Shown one piece after another: positions 17,267 through 25,082 of a stretch of 64,000 nucleotides of DNA. The notes beneath the pieces were generated by a model, which was given only the letters and a program-made list of their open reading frames with translations, made no database searches and was not told the origin of the DNA. Position 1 is the stretch's first letter. Every line of letters starts with the position of its first letter. Made by a program: the position numbers and the translations under genes. Source of the DNA: Bradyrhizobium sp. RD5-C2 (lineage in GTDB: Bacteria; Pseudomonadota; Alphaproteobacteria; Rhizobiales; Xanthobacteraceae); the NCBI RefSeq assembly GCF_019972155.1, contig NZ_BOVL01000018.1, forward strand, positions 7,294-71,293, given 5' to 3'.

Positions 17267-18191
17267 AACGACGATGAACTCCAGCAAGCGCATTCTCGTT
17301 GGCGATGCCGGCGCACAGATCGCGCTGGCACGATGGGGCGAACCGGCCTCCGGCAAGCCGCCGACGCTGCTGCTGCACGGCACCGGCTTTGTCGCCGAAG
17401 TGTGGACCGAGGTGGCCGAAGCGCTGGCCGCCGACTACACCGTCTATGCGCTCGACCGCCGCGGCCATGGCCTCAGCCACAAGCCGGCGGCCGAGCGCTA
17501 TCAGTTCCAGGATTTCGCCGACGATCTCTGCATGGTGGTCGAACGCCTCGATCTCCGTGACATCTACGGCATCGGTCACAGCGCCGGCGCGACCGACCTG
17601 ATGCTCGCCACGAAGCTGATGCCGGACCGCTTCTTGCGGCTGTTCGTGACGGAGCCGACCGCGATGGATCCGCGCACGCCGCGGAGCGGCGGCCTGAGCG
17701 AGATCGCGAACGCATCGGTGCAAGGCGTGTTGCGTCGCCGCGCCGAATTCGACAATGCCGACGATTTGTTCCGGCGATTGCGCGCCGCGCCGGCGTTCGC
17801 GCCGTGGACCGAGCCCTCGCTGTGGGCCTATGTCCGTCACGGCTTTGCGCGGCTCGACGATGGCCGCATGCGGCTGCGCTGTACGCCCGAGATCGAGTCG
17901 GCACTGCTCGGGCCGATCTTCCAGGCCATGGAGCAGATCTACACCGGCGATGCGCGCGGCAATCCGTTCCCGTGGTTCTCCGAGATCGCCTGCCCGATCC
18001 GCATCGCCACGGCCGAACAGTCATGGCCGGTCTACAAGGAGATGGCCGACCGCGCCGCCGCCCTGATCCCGCACGCCAGCCGCTGGAGGTTCGACGGCGT
18101 CGGGCATTGCGTCGCGCAGGAAGCGCCGGACCTAATGGTTGCGGCGATCAGAACGTTTGCCGAGCGCGCGGGCCGCGACACCTTCTCATAG
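17256..18191 (+). CDS. Alpha/beta hydrolase
   Basis: 311 residues. Oxyanion-hole motif LLHGTGF near residue 40, nucleophile elbow GIGHSAGATD near 107-116 (Ser), and late histidine in DGVGHCVAQEAP. The reading frame opens at an ATG at 17256, overlapping the stop of the GMC gene; an ATG at 17274 is an equally possible start, as neither has a strong ribosome site. Last gene of the cluster; likely an esterase or lactonase acting on the pathway substrate or product. Substrate unknown. Confidence 0.88.
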   Translation: MRDRTTMNSSKRILVGDAGAQIALARWGEPASGKPPTLLLHGTGFVAEVWTEVAEALAADYTVYALDRRGHGLSHKPAAERYQFQDFADDLCMVVERLDLRDIYGIGHSAGATDLMLATKLMPDRFLRLFVTEPTAMDPRTPRSGGLSEIANASVQGVLRRRAEFDNADDLFRRLRAAPAFAPWTEPSLWAYVRHGFARLDDGRMRLRCTPEIESALLGPIFQAMEQIYTGDARGNPFPWFSEIACPIRIATAEQSWPVYKEMADRAAALIPHASRWRFDGVGHCVAQEAPDLMVAAIRTFAERAGRDTFS

Positions 18192-18305
18192 GCGCGCTAC
18201 GTCCGCATCGACCTCGAAAACCGAAGCGAGATGAGTCCAGGCCAGGTTTGGGCTGGACCTGGACGATACTGACCAGTTGCGCGCCGATGGCAGCCGAACG
18301 TCACG

Positions 18306-18521
18306 TCATCGTCGATCGTCGAGTTGCTTCACCGAATAGACCGGTGCGCGCACCGGCTGGATCGTCAGCCGATAGGCGATCAGGTTGGTGCCATCAAATG
18401 CTTCAAGCAAATAGTCGCAAACGGGACAGTGATACTCACCTTCGGCACCGGGTTCGGACCATAGCTCCAACCGCCGGAAACCTGCGCCACAGCACGCGCA
18501 CGTTACATCCGCTTTCCGCAC
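18306..18521 (-). CDS. Small zinc-ribbon-like protein
   Basis: 71 residues starting at a GTG that follows GGGGAGA by 5 bases; the longer frame to 18794 has no protein character. It carries two CxxC pairs (TCACCGAGF and YHCPVCDYLL) about 22 residues apart, then the segment EAFDGTNLIAYRLTIQPVR. This layout is common to a family of small rhizobial hypothetical proteins. It probably binds zinc; function unknown. Isolated gene. Confidence 0.7.
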   Translation of the reverse strand: MRKADVTCACCGAGFRRLELWSEPGAEGEYHCPVCDYLLEAFDGTNLIAYRLTIQPVRAPVYSVKQLDDRR

Positions 18522-18944
18522 GTTCGTTCTCTCCCCGAGGCGATGCCAACTGCGCAAGAACACGGCCAAAGCGATCGAGATTGGAGAGACGCCCCGCAGA
18601 ATGTTGCCTGCGAGGCTGATGTCTCCGAACCCGTCCTCATCATCGCCGCTGCAAATCGCGGGGTTCCGGCGCCACAGAACACCTCGGATCGAGGTTGGTT
18701 CAACTATTCCAACTGCGCACGGCCGCAAGCGAAAAAACGTTGGTGAACTCGGCAATGGATGGGGCTGTCGCCTGACTGAGAGGTGACACGACAAGTCACG
18801 TAACCTCCGAAGTCCGGCATTCTAAGCAGGGCCGCTTCGACAGCAAAGTGCAGATTGTGCCGGAGGAGATTTGAAAGCAGGCGCCTGTCGCGGTTGCACG
18901 AAGGCGCCCGCGGAACCCGGCATCTCGAACGCGATTGCGTTCCG
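18522..18944. other. Intergenic stretch without a recognisable gene
   Basis: About 420 bases between the zinc-ribbon gene and the FixK box. Reading frames cross it, but their codon usage and composition do not look coding. I see no tRNA, hairpin terminator or repeat. Confidence 0.5.
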
Positions 18945-18958
18945 TTGATCTACGTCAA
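18945..18958. promoter_or_regulatory. FixK/FNR-type box upstream of the glycine-rich protein gene
   Basis: TTGATCTACGTCAA matches the TTGA-N6-TCAA consensus of FixK2/FNR regulators exactly. It ends 64 bases before the start at 19023, and a TATGAT -10-like hexamer occurs at 18973-18978. Two more boxes at matching distances lie within 2 kb. Confidence 0.75.
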
Positions 18959-19022
18959 CCCAGCGCCCTTGGTATGATGCTGCTTCACGGTTCGCAACCT
19001 CGTCCGCTAGGGAGGACACGCC

Positions 19023-19505
19023 ATGCTTCGTTGCATCCTCGCCGCTCTGGCAGTTCTGCTCCTCGTTGCTGTCTGCCTCGTTCCTGATGACGCCTATGCC
19101 CGCCGTGGAGGAGGCGGCGGCTTCCGTGGCGGCGGAGGCGGCGGATTTCATGGCGGTGGGATGCGTGGCGGCGGCATGCATGCCGGTGCCGGAAGGATGC
19201 ATGCCGGAAGGATCCATGGTGGAGGATATCGCGCTGCCGGCCGCCCGCGCCCCTCACACCCGATCGCCGGCCGTCCGGGCTATCCGGGCCGACCGATTGC
19301 AGGACGCCCCGGCCGCTCGGTCGCCGGCTATCCCGGTTATGGCGGCGGCTACTATCGACCAGGCTGGGGCTATGGTGCTGCGGCGGCCGGCGCCGCGGCC
19401 GCGGCCGGCGCGTACTATGGCAGCTATGGCTACTACGGCAACCAGGGCTGCTATCATGATCGATACGGTCAAATGATCTGCCCGCAGCAGCAGTATCAAT
19501 ACTGA
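19023..19505 (+). CDS. Secreted glycine-rich protein
   Basis: 160 residues with a signal peptide (about 1-26, ending AYA), then a run of RGGGGGG/FRGGG/MHAG repeats, an arginine-proline-rich middle with repeated AGRPG units, and a Tyr/Gly/Ala-rich C-terminus ending in a short cysteine pair (GCYHDRYGQMIC). AGGGAGG precedes the ATG. Low-complexity secreted proteins of this type are common in rhizobia and have no known activity; surface or envelope location is an inference. A FixK box upstream suggests induction at low oxygen. Confidence 0.82.
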   Translation: MLRCILAALAVLLLVAVCLVPDDAYARRGGGGGFRGGGGGGFHGGGMRGGGMHAGAGRMHAGRIHGGGYRAAGRPRPSHPIAGRPGYPGRPIAGRPGRSVAGYPGYGGGYYRPGWGYGAAAAGAAAAAGAYYGSYGYYGNQGCYHDRYGQMICPQQQYQY

Positions 19506-19533
19506 TCCGGCTGGGCAGTCGTTGGACGGATGG

Positions 19534-20637
19534 TCAAACCGGAGCGTGCGATCCCGGCGGCACCATGTACAGCGTCATGGCAAAAATCGCATAGATCAAC
19601 ACGAGCAAGGCGCCGATGAACCATGCCGACCGTCCGCTGTTGGTGATGAAGCAGGATGTCACGGAAGCGATCATGACCATCGTCACGGCGCCCGGCCAGA
19701 ACTGCAAGTCCATCGGCTTCGGACCGATCACATAGCTTAGAAGAACCAGCGCAGGCGCCACGAACAGGGCGATTTGCGAAGCGCTTCCGAGCGCAATGCT
19801 GACGCTCATGTCGAGCCGGTTCTTGCGCGCCGCGGAGAATGCGACCGCCATTTCCGCCGCGGCGCCAACCAGCGCGACGATGATGAAACCGACGAACGCC
19901 GGGCTCAATCCCAGCGTTTCGCCTGCTTTCTGCACTGAACTCACGAATATCTCGCTGACCAGGGCAACCAGCACCGTGACGGCGAGAAGCGTACCCACCG
20001 CAAGTCCGATCGGCCAGCCGGGGCTGCCGGTCTCGCCGTGCTCCTCGCTTGCGAACAGCTCCTTGTGGGTCTTGAGCGAGAACAGCAGGCCCAGCCCGTA
20101 GGCACTTATCAGCAGCACGGCGAGGCCTGTGCTGAGAGCGAGCGCCATGGCTTGGCCGCGTGCCGGATCAAGGTCGGCGACGGCTGAGGGCGCGAGCAGA
20201 GCAATCGTGGCCATCAGCAGCAACGCCGCGTACATCCTCCCGCCAGCTCGATTATACTCTTGAACGTGATGGCGGAGCCCACCGAGCAGGAACGATGCGC
20301 CAAGCATGAAGAGCGAGTTGGTGACGATGGCACCGGCGATCGATGCCTTGACCAGCATGTATTCTCCGGCGTGCAACGCTGCGATCGCGATGATCAGCTC
20401 GGTCAGATTTCCCAAGGTTGCGTTGAGCAAGCCTCCGATCGCATCGCCCGTTTTCTCCGCGACGCTCTCCGTCGCGTGGCTGAGAAGGGCAGCCAATGGC
20501 ACGATGGCCAGGACAGCGAGCACAAACAGCGCCGTATGGGCGGACGGAGCTGCCGTTTCGACCGCCAGAACGATCGGTACGAAGATCAACATCCAAAGCA
20601 GTGGATTATGTCGTATTTCCTTGAGCAGAAGGTGCAT
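19534..20637 (-). CDS. Calcium/cation:proton antiporter (CaCA superfamily, ChaA/CAX type)
   Basis: 367 residues with about eleven helices in two homologous halves. The diagnostic repeats are GGLLNATLGNLTELIIAIAA near residue 75 and GAAAEMAVAFSAARKNRLDM near 255 with the following GSASQIALFV. The family exchanges cytoplasmic Ca2+ (or Na+/K+) for protons. The ATG at 20637 is chosen over an upstream extension to 20748 because that extension runs across a FixK box and is rich in arginine. Divergent from the LTXXQ/UspA pair. Confidence 0.9.
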   Translation of the reverse strand: MHLLLKEIRHNPLLWMLIFVPIVLAVETAAPSAHTALFVLAVLAIVPLAALLSHATESVAEKTGDAIGGLLNATLGNLTELIIAIAALHAGEYMLVKASIAGAIVTNSLFMLGASFLLGGLRHHVQEYNRAGGRMYAALLLMATIALLAPSAVADLDPARGQAMALALSTGLAVLLISAYGLGLLFSLKTHKELFASEEHGETGSPGWPIGLAVGTLLAVTVLVALVSEIFVSSVQKAGETLGLSPAFVGFIIVALVGAAAEMAVAFSAARKNRLDMSVSIALGSASQIALFVAPALVLLSYVIGPKPMDLQFWPGAVTMVMIASVTSCFITNSGRSAWFIGALLVLIYAIFAMTLYMVPPGSHAPV

Positions 20638-20697
20638 GGTACCGCTCGGTCGAAACGACTTGGACAGCACCTTTTGATCACCACGGACCGCTCGATC

Positions 20698-20711
20698 TTG
20701 ATCTAGCTCAA
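20698..20711. promoter_or_regulatory. FixK/FNR-type box upstream of the cation antiporter
   Basis: TTGATCTAGCTCAA, exact TTGA-N6-TCAA. Its near edge is 60 bases from the antiporter start at 20637 on the minus strand. Confidence 0.72.
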
Positions 20712-20810
20712 TCCGTCGCCGTCGTCTCACCGGCCACCGCTGAGCCACGCCGGTCTACGCGAAGTCCCACGGCATTTCCCGAACGGTCAGAAGCGCGTCC
20801 ATATTTCCCT

Positions 20811-20824
20811 TTGACCTAGATCAA
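20811..20824. promoter_or_regulatory. FixK/FNR-type box upstream of the LTXXQ gene
   Basis: TTGACCTAGATCAA, exact TTGA-N6-TCAA, ending 66 bases before the start at 20891. It is 99 bases from the box facing the antiporter, so each divergent gene has its own site. Confidence 0.75.
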
Positions 20825-20890
20825 GCCGCGGCTGACCAGCTTGTGTGTCTCTTCTCGCGGACATCCGCGATAGCAGCTCAGGAGTTTGCA

Positions 20891-21397
20891 ATGACGAGGA
20901 ACGCAGCCGCCGTAGCGATTGCATTTTTGGTGACAACCTCGTCTCTCGCCTTCGCAGCAGAGACATCCCCGACTGTCGGCGTCGCGTCACCCAGCGCCGC
21001 CGACCTCAAGAGCCTGACCGACATGCGCGTCGGCATCGTCAAAGCCGCCCTGCAACTCACCCCCGATCAGGAGAAGTACTGGCCGGCGATCGAGGATGCG
21101 ATCCGCACGCGGGCGAAAAATCGGCAGGCCCGGCTGGAGCGGATTGCCGAATTGCACGAGAACGGCGCGATGGACGGCCTTCATGACGGCAATCCGGTCG
21201 AGATGATGCAACGCAGAGCGGACCGGCTGATTCAGCGCGGGACCGACCTCAAGAAGCTCTCCGATGCCTGGGAGCCGCTGTACAAGACATTAAGCGATGA
21301 CCAGAAGCGAAGGATGGCCTTCGTGTCGTTCGCCGTCATGCGCGGCATGCGAAATGCGATCGAGCAGCACGGTGGTCCGGAAGACGAGGACGAATAG
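20891..21397 (+). CDS. LTXXQ-motif periplasmic protein (Spy/CpxP-like)
   Basis: 168 residues from the ATG at 20891, chosen because CAGGAG lies 6 bases upstream and it gives a proper signal peptide (about 1-24, ending AFA). The mature part is helical and contains LQLTPDQEKYW, the LTXXQ motif of Spy/CpxP-like periplasmic chaperone and stress proteins, and a second related segment TLSDDQKRRMAF. Followed 185 bases later by UspA, possibly in one transcript. A FixK box upstream suggests microoxic control. Confidence 0.83.
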   Translation: MTRNAAAVAIAFLVTTSSLAFAAETSPTVGVASPSAADLKSLTDMRVGIVKAALQLTPDQEKYWPAIEDAIRTRAKNRQARLERIAELHENGAMDGLHDGNPVEMMQRRADRLIQRGTDLKKLSDAWEPLYKTLSDDQKRRMAFVSFAVMRGMRNAIEQHGGPEDEDE

Positions 21398-21582
21398 GGC
21401 TGGATGGCGCAGCGCTGTTCGGACGACATTCCGCAGCGCCGGGTTTGCCTTGCCGAGGCTTCTCAAGCGTTCGGGCCACGACGTGACGTCTTGCTGCCTC
21501 GTTCAGACGACCTTCAAGTCTCGCCTTCCGTCCCGCGTCGCTCTTCGCTTGCGAATTCCTGAAGCACCACGGGAGTTGAAGC

Positions 21583-22011
21583 ATGTACCGGCATATTCTC
21601 ATTCCGACGGATGGATCGGAACTAGCGAAGCACGGCATCGCCCAAGGGATGGCGCTCGCAAAATCCATCGGAGCCAAGGTCTCCGTGATTTTCGCCGTGG
21701 AGCCGTTTTCGGAACTGACGGGGCATTTCCGTGACACGATCGCCAACTATGCCGAGATGCGCAAGGAGCAGGCCACGAAAGCGCTGAACGAAGCGGCGAA
21801 TGCGGCCAGGGAGGCCGGCATTCCCTGCGAGACGGTGCTGGCGGAAAACGGGCAACCCCATCAAGCGATCATCGCGGCGGCCGCGGACAGGGGTTGCGAT
21901 CTCATCGTCATGTCGTCGCACGGACGCAGCGGACTCTCCGTGCTTCTGATCGGCAGTGTGACAAATAAGGTGCTGGCGCAGGCAAAAACGCCCGTGCTGG
22001 TTTGTCCGTGA
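21583..22011 (+). CDS. Universal stress protein UspA family
   Basis: 142 residues, the single-domain length. N-terminal strand HILIPTDGSELAKHGI and C-terminal ATP-loop SSHGRSGLSVLLIGSVTN, which fits G-x2-G-x9-G-S except that the first glycine is serine. This suggests an ATP-binding Usp with a slightly altered loop. GGGAG lies upstream of the ATG. Usp genes are frequent members of FixK2-controlled low-oxygen regulons in Bradyrhizobium, and the neighbouring FixK boxes fit that pattern, although none sits directly in front of this gene. Confidence 0.88.
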   Translation: MYRHILIPTDGSELAKHGIAQGMALAKSIGAKVSVIFAVEPFSELTGHFRDTIANYAEMRKEQATKALNEAANAAREAGIPCETVLAENGQPHQAIIAAAADRGCDLIVMSSHGRSGLSVLLIGSVTNKVLAQAKTPVLVCP

Positions 22012-22068
22012 ATGATCGGACGTTCGACGAATAAGAGCGTCAGCGCGCAGCGCCCGCCAAAAGAAAGC

Positions 22069-22090
22069 GCCGTCCCCTTGCGGGGACGGC
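22069..22090 (-). terminator. Intrinsic terminator of the histidine-rich protein gene
   Basis: Nine-base-pair stem GCCGTCCCC/GGGGACGGC with a TTGC loop. On the minus strand it is followed by a T-rich run (CTTTCTTTT), so it mainly serves the gene at 22122-22337. Confidence 0.7.
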
Positions 22091-22121
22091 GGAAGCCACT
22101 CACGCAGTACTGGAACGTTTT

Positions 22122-22337
22122 TTAGTGTTCACCGTGGTGCTCGGCGTGATGCCGGCTGGCCTCGGTGTGGTGATGCTGGGCATGGCTGGCGTGACCATGG
22201 GCGCTGTGCGCGTGATGCGCCGCCTTGTGATGGTCGCCGGCTTCGTGGTGCTTGGCGGCTTCGCGGTGATGACGCGCCGCGTGTTCGTGGTGCTCGGCGG
22301 CCTTGTGGTGATGCTCAACGCCTGCGTGGTCGCTCAT
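22122..22337 (-). CDS. Histidine-rich small protein
   Basis: 71 residues of which 27 are histidine, arranged as HH/AH pairs spaced by Ala, Glu and Lys, with no signal peptide. The ATG at 22337 is preceded by GGGAG at 9 bases. Such proteins are likely to bind Ni, Zn, Co or Cu, or to act as a metal store; that is inference from composition. An adjacent metal transporter would support it, but none is present apart from the cation antiporter 1.5 kb away. Confidence 0.78.
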   Translation of the reverse strand: MSDHAGVEHHHKAAEHHEHAARHHREAAKHHEAGDHHKAAHHAHSAHGHASHAQHHHTEASRHHAEHHGEH

Positions 22338-22481
22338 GAAGATCTCCCGGTGTGGCGAATGAAGTCTGCCATTCTTATGCAGGAGCGCTGACACTATGCT
22401 GACGGCTGCAAGACAGCTTTGTTGCGGCCGTTCATCTATGTTGCGGCGCGCATCAGCGCCGCTGCGCCCGTCGGCGGCCGG

Positions 22482-22889
22482 TCATTCCTGCGACGGATAG
22501 CGCTCGATGGTCGGCAGCTCATGCGCCGTTTCCATCCAGCGCAACCGCTCCGCGACCTGGATATGCATCGTGGCCGGCACCGCATCGGGATCGTCATAGG
22601 TGCCGCTCTGAATGTCGATCAAGCCGGGCAACATGTTGCCATTGGTGTAGAAAAGCCCGGTGCCGCAATTCGCGCAGAAATGCCGTCGGCCATGCTCGGA
22701 GGACCGGTAGATGGTGGGCTGCCCCCTGGTCACCTTGACCATGCCTTCAGCGACCATCACCCAACCGACCATCGGCGCGCCGGCATGGCGTCGGCAATCG
22801 GTGCAGTGACACAGCGCATGGACGACCGGTTTCCCGGTCACCTCGTAACGAACCTCGCCGCAGTGACAGCCGCCGGTGACCTCAGACAT
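22482..22889 (-). CDS. GFA family protein (CENP-V/glutathione-dependent formaldehyde-activating type)
   Basis: 135 residues with the full zinc pattern: GGCHCGEVRYEV, CHCTDCRRHAGAP and FCANCGTGLFY. The fold is a Mss4-like beta-tent. Despite the family name, most members have no shown formaldehyde activity. GGAGG precedes the ATG by 6 bases. Single gene, divergent from the ECF cluster. Confidence 0.9.
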   Translation of the reverse strand: MSEVTGGCHCGEVRYEVTGKPVVHALCHCTDCRRHAGAPMVGWVMVAEGMVKVTRGQPTIYRSSEHGRRHFCANCGTGLFYTNGNMLPGLIDIQSGTYDDPDAVPATMHIQVAERLRWMETAHELPTIERYPSQE

Positions 22890-23071
22890 ATTTTCCTCCG
22901 ACCGATCAGTAGTTTGCCGGGGTCGATAGCGTTGCAGGCCCTACGCCTTCAATGGCGCATCTTGCCCTTGCGTCCACCTGTCGCGCCGGCCATATGGCTG
23001 CCCATGACGCCGTCGGCTTTCCGGCTCTCACGAAATCGTCATCCCGGCCCCCAACCCCCTCCAAAGCCGCG

Positions 23072-23096
23072 GGAATAAACCCTTAGGCCCGCCGAT
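23072..23096 (+). promoter_or_regulatory. Candidate ECF sigma promoter (GGAAT-N16-CGAT)
   Basis: GGAAT at 23072-23076 and CGAT at 23093-23096, separated by 16 bases and ending 44 bases before the metallophosphoesterase start. The shape is that of ECF promoters (GGAA...CGT), and autoregulation by the sigma factor encoded in the same unit would be usual. The match is suggestive only. Confidence 0.35.
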
Positions 23097-23140
23097 CACC
23101 TCCCCGGAAACCCAATCCCTGGGCCCATGGGAGACTTGTC

Positions 23141-24094
23141 ATGAGCGGACACGATCACGATCACCACGATGAAGAGAAAGGCGTCAGCCGACGCAAGGTG
23201 CTGGAATGCATGACCTGGGCCGGCACCGGCGTACTCTGGACGGTCACCGGCGGCGTGCCGCATTCGCTCGGCATCGTCGGCTCGGCGGCCGCAGCTGAAG
23301 CTGCCACCGGCATGACCTTCATGCAGATCAGCGACAGCCATGTCGGCTTCGACAAGCCGGCCAACCCGAATGCCATCGGCACGCTTGAAGAGGCCATCAA
23401 CAAGGTCCGGGCGATGCAGGTCAAGCCGTCGTTCATGATCCACACCGGCGACATCACGCATCTGTCGAAGGCGTCCGAATTCGATGACGCCGACCGCATC
23501 ATTTCGCAGGCCAAGCTCGACGTGCACTACGTGCCGGGCGAGCACGACTTCATCGACGAGGAGATCAAGCTCTACAAGGAGCGTTACGGCAAGGGCACCA
23601 AGGGTCCGGGCTACTACTCCTTCGACGCCGGCGGCGTGCATTTCGTCGGTCTCGTCAACGTCGTCGACCTCAAGGGCGGCGGCCTCGGCAATCTCGGCAA
23701 CGAGCAGCTCGAATGGCTCGAGAACGACCTCAAGGGCCGCTCGAAGTCGACGCCGATCGTGCTGTTCGCCCACATCCCGCTGTGGACGGTCTATCCGCAA
23801 TGGGGCTGGGGCACCGAGGACGGCGCCCGCGCGCTGGAATACGTCAAGGGCTTCGGCTCGGTCACCGTGCTCAACGGCCACATCCACCAGGTGATGCAGA
23901 AGGTCGAGGGCAACGTCACTTTCCACACCGCGCGTTCGACTGCCTTCCCGCAGCCGGCACCGGGTGCTGCCCCCTCGCCCGGCCCGATGAAGGTCGAGGA
24001 TGCCAAGCTGCGCAGCATGCTCGGCGTCGCCAGCATCAACTTCAAGCAGAACGGCCAGCCGCTGGCGATCATCGACACGCCGTTGCAGGGCTAA
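23141..24094 (+). CDS. Tat-exported metallophosphoesterase
   Basis: 317 residues. N-terminal His/Asp-rich stretch, then a Tat signal (VSRRKVLECMTWAGTG, about 16-31) and a hydrophobic segment ending near SAAAAEA. The calcineurin-like core is visible: ISDSHVG (DxH), HTGDITH (GD), PGEHD in place of the usual GNHD, AHIPLW and NGHIHQ. It should therefore hydrolyse a phosphate ester in the periplasm, possibly with altered metal chemistry. It heads a four-gene set with a cupredoxin, an ECF sigma factor and an anti-sigma factor, an arrangement known for some proteobacterial ECF groups. Confidence 0.88.
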   Translation: MSGHDHDHHDEEKGVSRRKVLECMTWAGTGVLWTVTGGVPHSLGIVGSAAAAEAATGMTFMQISDSHVGFDKPANPNAIGTLEEAINKVRAMQVKPSFMIHTGDITHLSKASEFDDADRIISQAKLDVHYVPGEHDFIDEEIKLYKERYGKGTKGPGYYSFDAGGVHFVGLVNVVDLKGGGLGNLGNEQLEWLENDLKGRSKSTPIVLFAHIPLWTVYPQWGWGTEDGARALEYVKGFGSVTVLNGHIHQVMQKVEGNVTFHTARSTAFPQPAPGAAPSPGPMKVEDAKLRSMLGVASINFKQNGQPLAIIDTPLQG

Positions 24095-24106
24095 GGGACG
24101 AGACCG

Positions 24107-24430
24107 ATGAGTTCGATCAATCGACGCGACTTCGGTATAGCCGTGGTCGCAACCATGCTGCTGCCGGTCACGGCGGCCCGCGCCGAAGATACCGCGGTCC
24201 ACATCGACAACTTCTCGTTCGCGCCGAACCCGCTCGACGTGAAGGTCGGCACCACCGTGACCTGGACCAACCGCGACGACATCCCGCACACCGTGGTGTG
24301 CGCGGGCAAGTTCCGCTCCAAGACCATGGATACCGACGGCACCTTCTCGTTCACCTTCACGGAGCCCGGCGAGTACAAGTATTTCTGCTCGCTCCATCCG
24401 CACATGACAGGCAGTATCAAGGTTGGGTAA
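24107..24430 (+). CDS. Tat-exported cupredoxin (amicyanin/pseudoazurin-like)
   Basis: 107 residues. Signal with twin arginine (NRRDFG at 5-10, cleaved near ARA) and a mature plastocyanin-like domain of about 80 residues. The type-1 copper ligands are all present: H61 (IPHTVV), C94, H97 and M100 in FCSLHPHM. It probably shuttles electrons or carries copper in the periplasm. It lies 12 bases after the metallophosphoesterase gene. Confidence 0.9.
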   Translation: MSSINRRDFGIAVVATMLLPVTAARAEDTAVHIDNFSFAPNPLDVKVGTTVTWTNRDDIPHTVVCAGKFRSKTMDTDGTFSFTFTEPGEYKYFCSLHPHMTGSIKVG

Positions 24431-24524
24431 CGTGACCACCCATACAATCACAGCCATGCCCGGCCGGTGGCCCTCCGCCCCCGGCCGGGCACAAGCCGTC
24501 TCTCGACATGCCGGGCAGGACACG

Positions 24525-25082
24525 ATGGTTGTCAAAGCGTCGCAAGACGATCCCGAAAAGGCGCGGCGCTTTCGCGAAGCCGCGCTGCCGTACCTTGACG
24601 ACGCCTACACCCTGGCACGCTATTTGTTGCGCGATGCCGCCGACGCAGAAGATGCGGTGCAGGAATGCTATCTGCGCGCCTTCAAGCATTTCGACAGCTA
24701 CCGTGGACCCGCGATGAAGCCGTGGCTGTTTGCGATCCTGCGCAATGTCTGCCGCGCCGAATATGCCCGCCGCAAGACCGCCCCCACCGCGGTCGAGGAG
24801 CTGCCCGAGGGCGGCGATCAGACCCCGCTGTGGAATGAGGCGCCGGAGACACCGGAAAAGCAGCTGCTGCGCCGTTTCGACGGCGACACCGTGCGCAAGC
24901 TGGTTGCGGCGCTCGCCGAGCCGTTCCGTGAGACCTTCGTGCTCAGGGAAATCCAGAATCTTTCTTACCGCGAGATCGCCGATGTCGCCGCCGTGCCTGT
25001 CGGCACCGTGATGTCCCGCCTCGCACGCGCCCGCGCCATGCTGCGATCGGCCTGGCTTGCGGAACAGGAGCAAGTGAAATGA
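24525..25082 (+). CDS. ECF-family RNA polymerase sigma factor
   Basis: 185 residues from the ATG at 24525; a frame extension to 24423 overlaps the cupredoxin stop and lacks sigma character. Region 2 (ARYLLRDAADAEDAVQECYL and AFKHFDSYRG) and region 4 (LREIQNLSYREIADVAAVPV then GTVMSRLARARAML) are intact. Its stop overlaps the anti-sigma start (ATGA), a normal sigma/anti-sigma coupling. Expected targets are its own operon and possibly other envelope-stress genes. Confidence 0.92.
   Translation: MVVKASQDDPEKARRFREAALPYLDDAYTLARYLLRDAADAEDAVQECYLRAFKHFDSYRGPAMKPWLFAILRNVCRAEYARRKTAPTAVEELPEGGDQTPLWNEAPETPEKQLLRRFDGDTVRKLVAALAEPFRETFVLREIQNLSYREIADVAAVPVGTVMSRLARARAMLRSAWLAEQEQVK

Noticed and set aside
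18522..18794. N-terminal extension of the zinc-ribbon protein frame
   Set aside because: No ribosome site at the far end and no protein-like composition; the GTG at 18521 has a good ribosome site.
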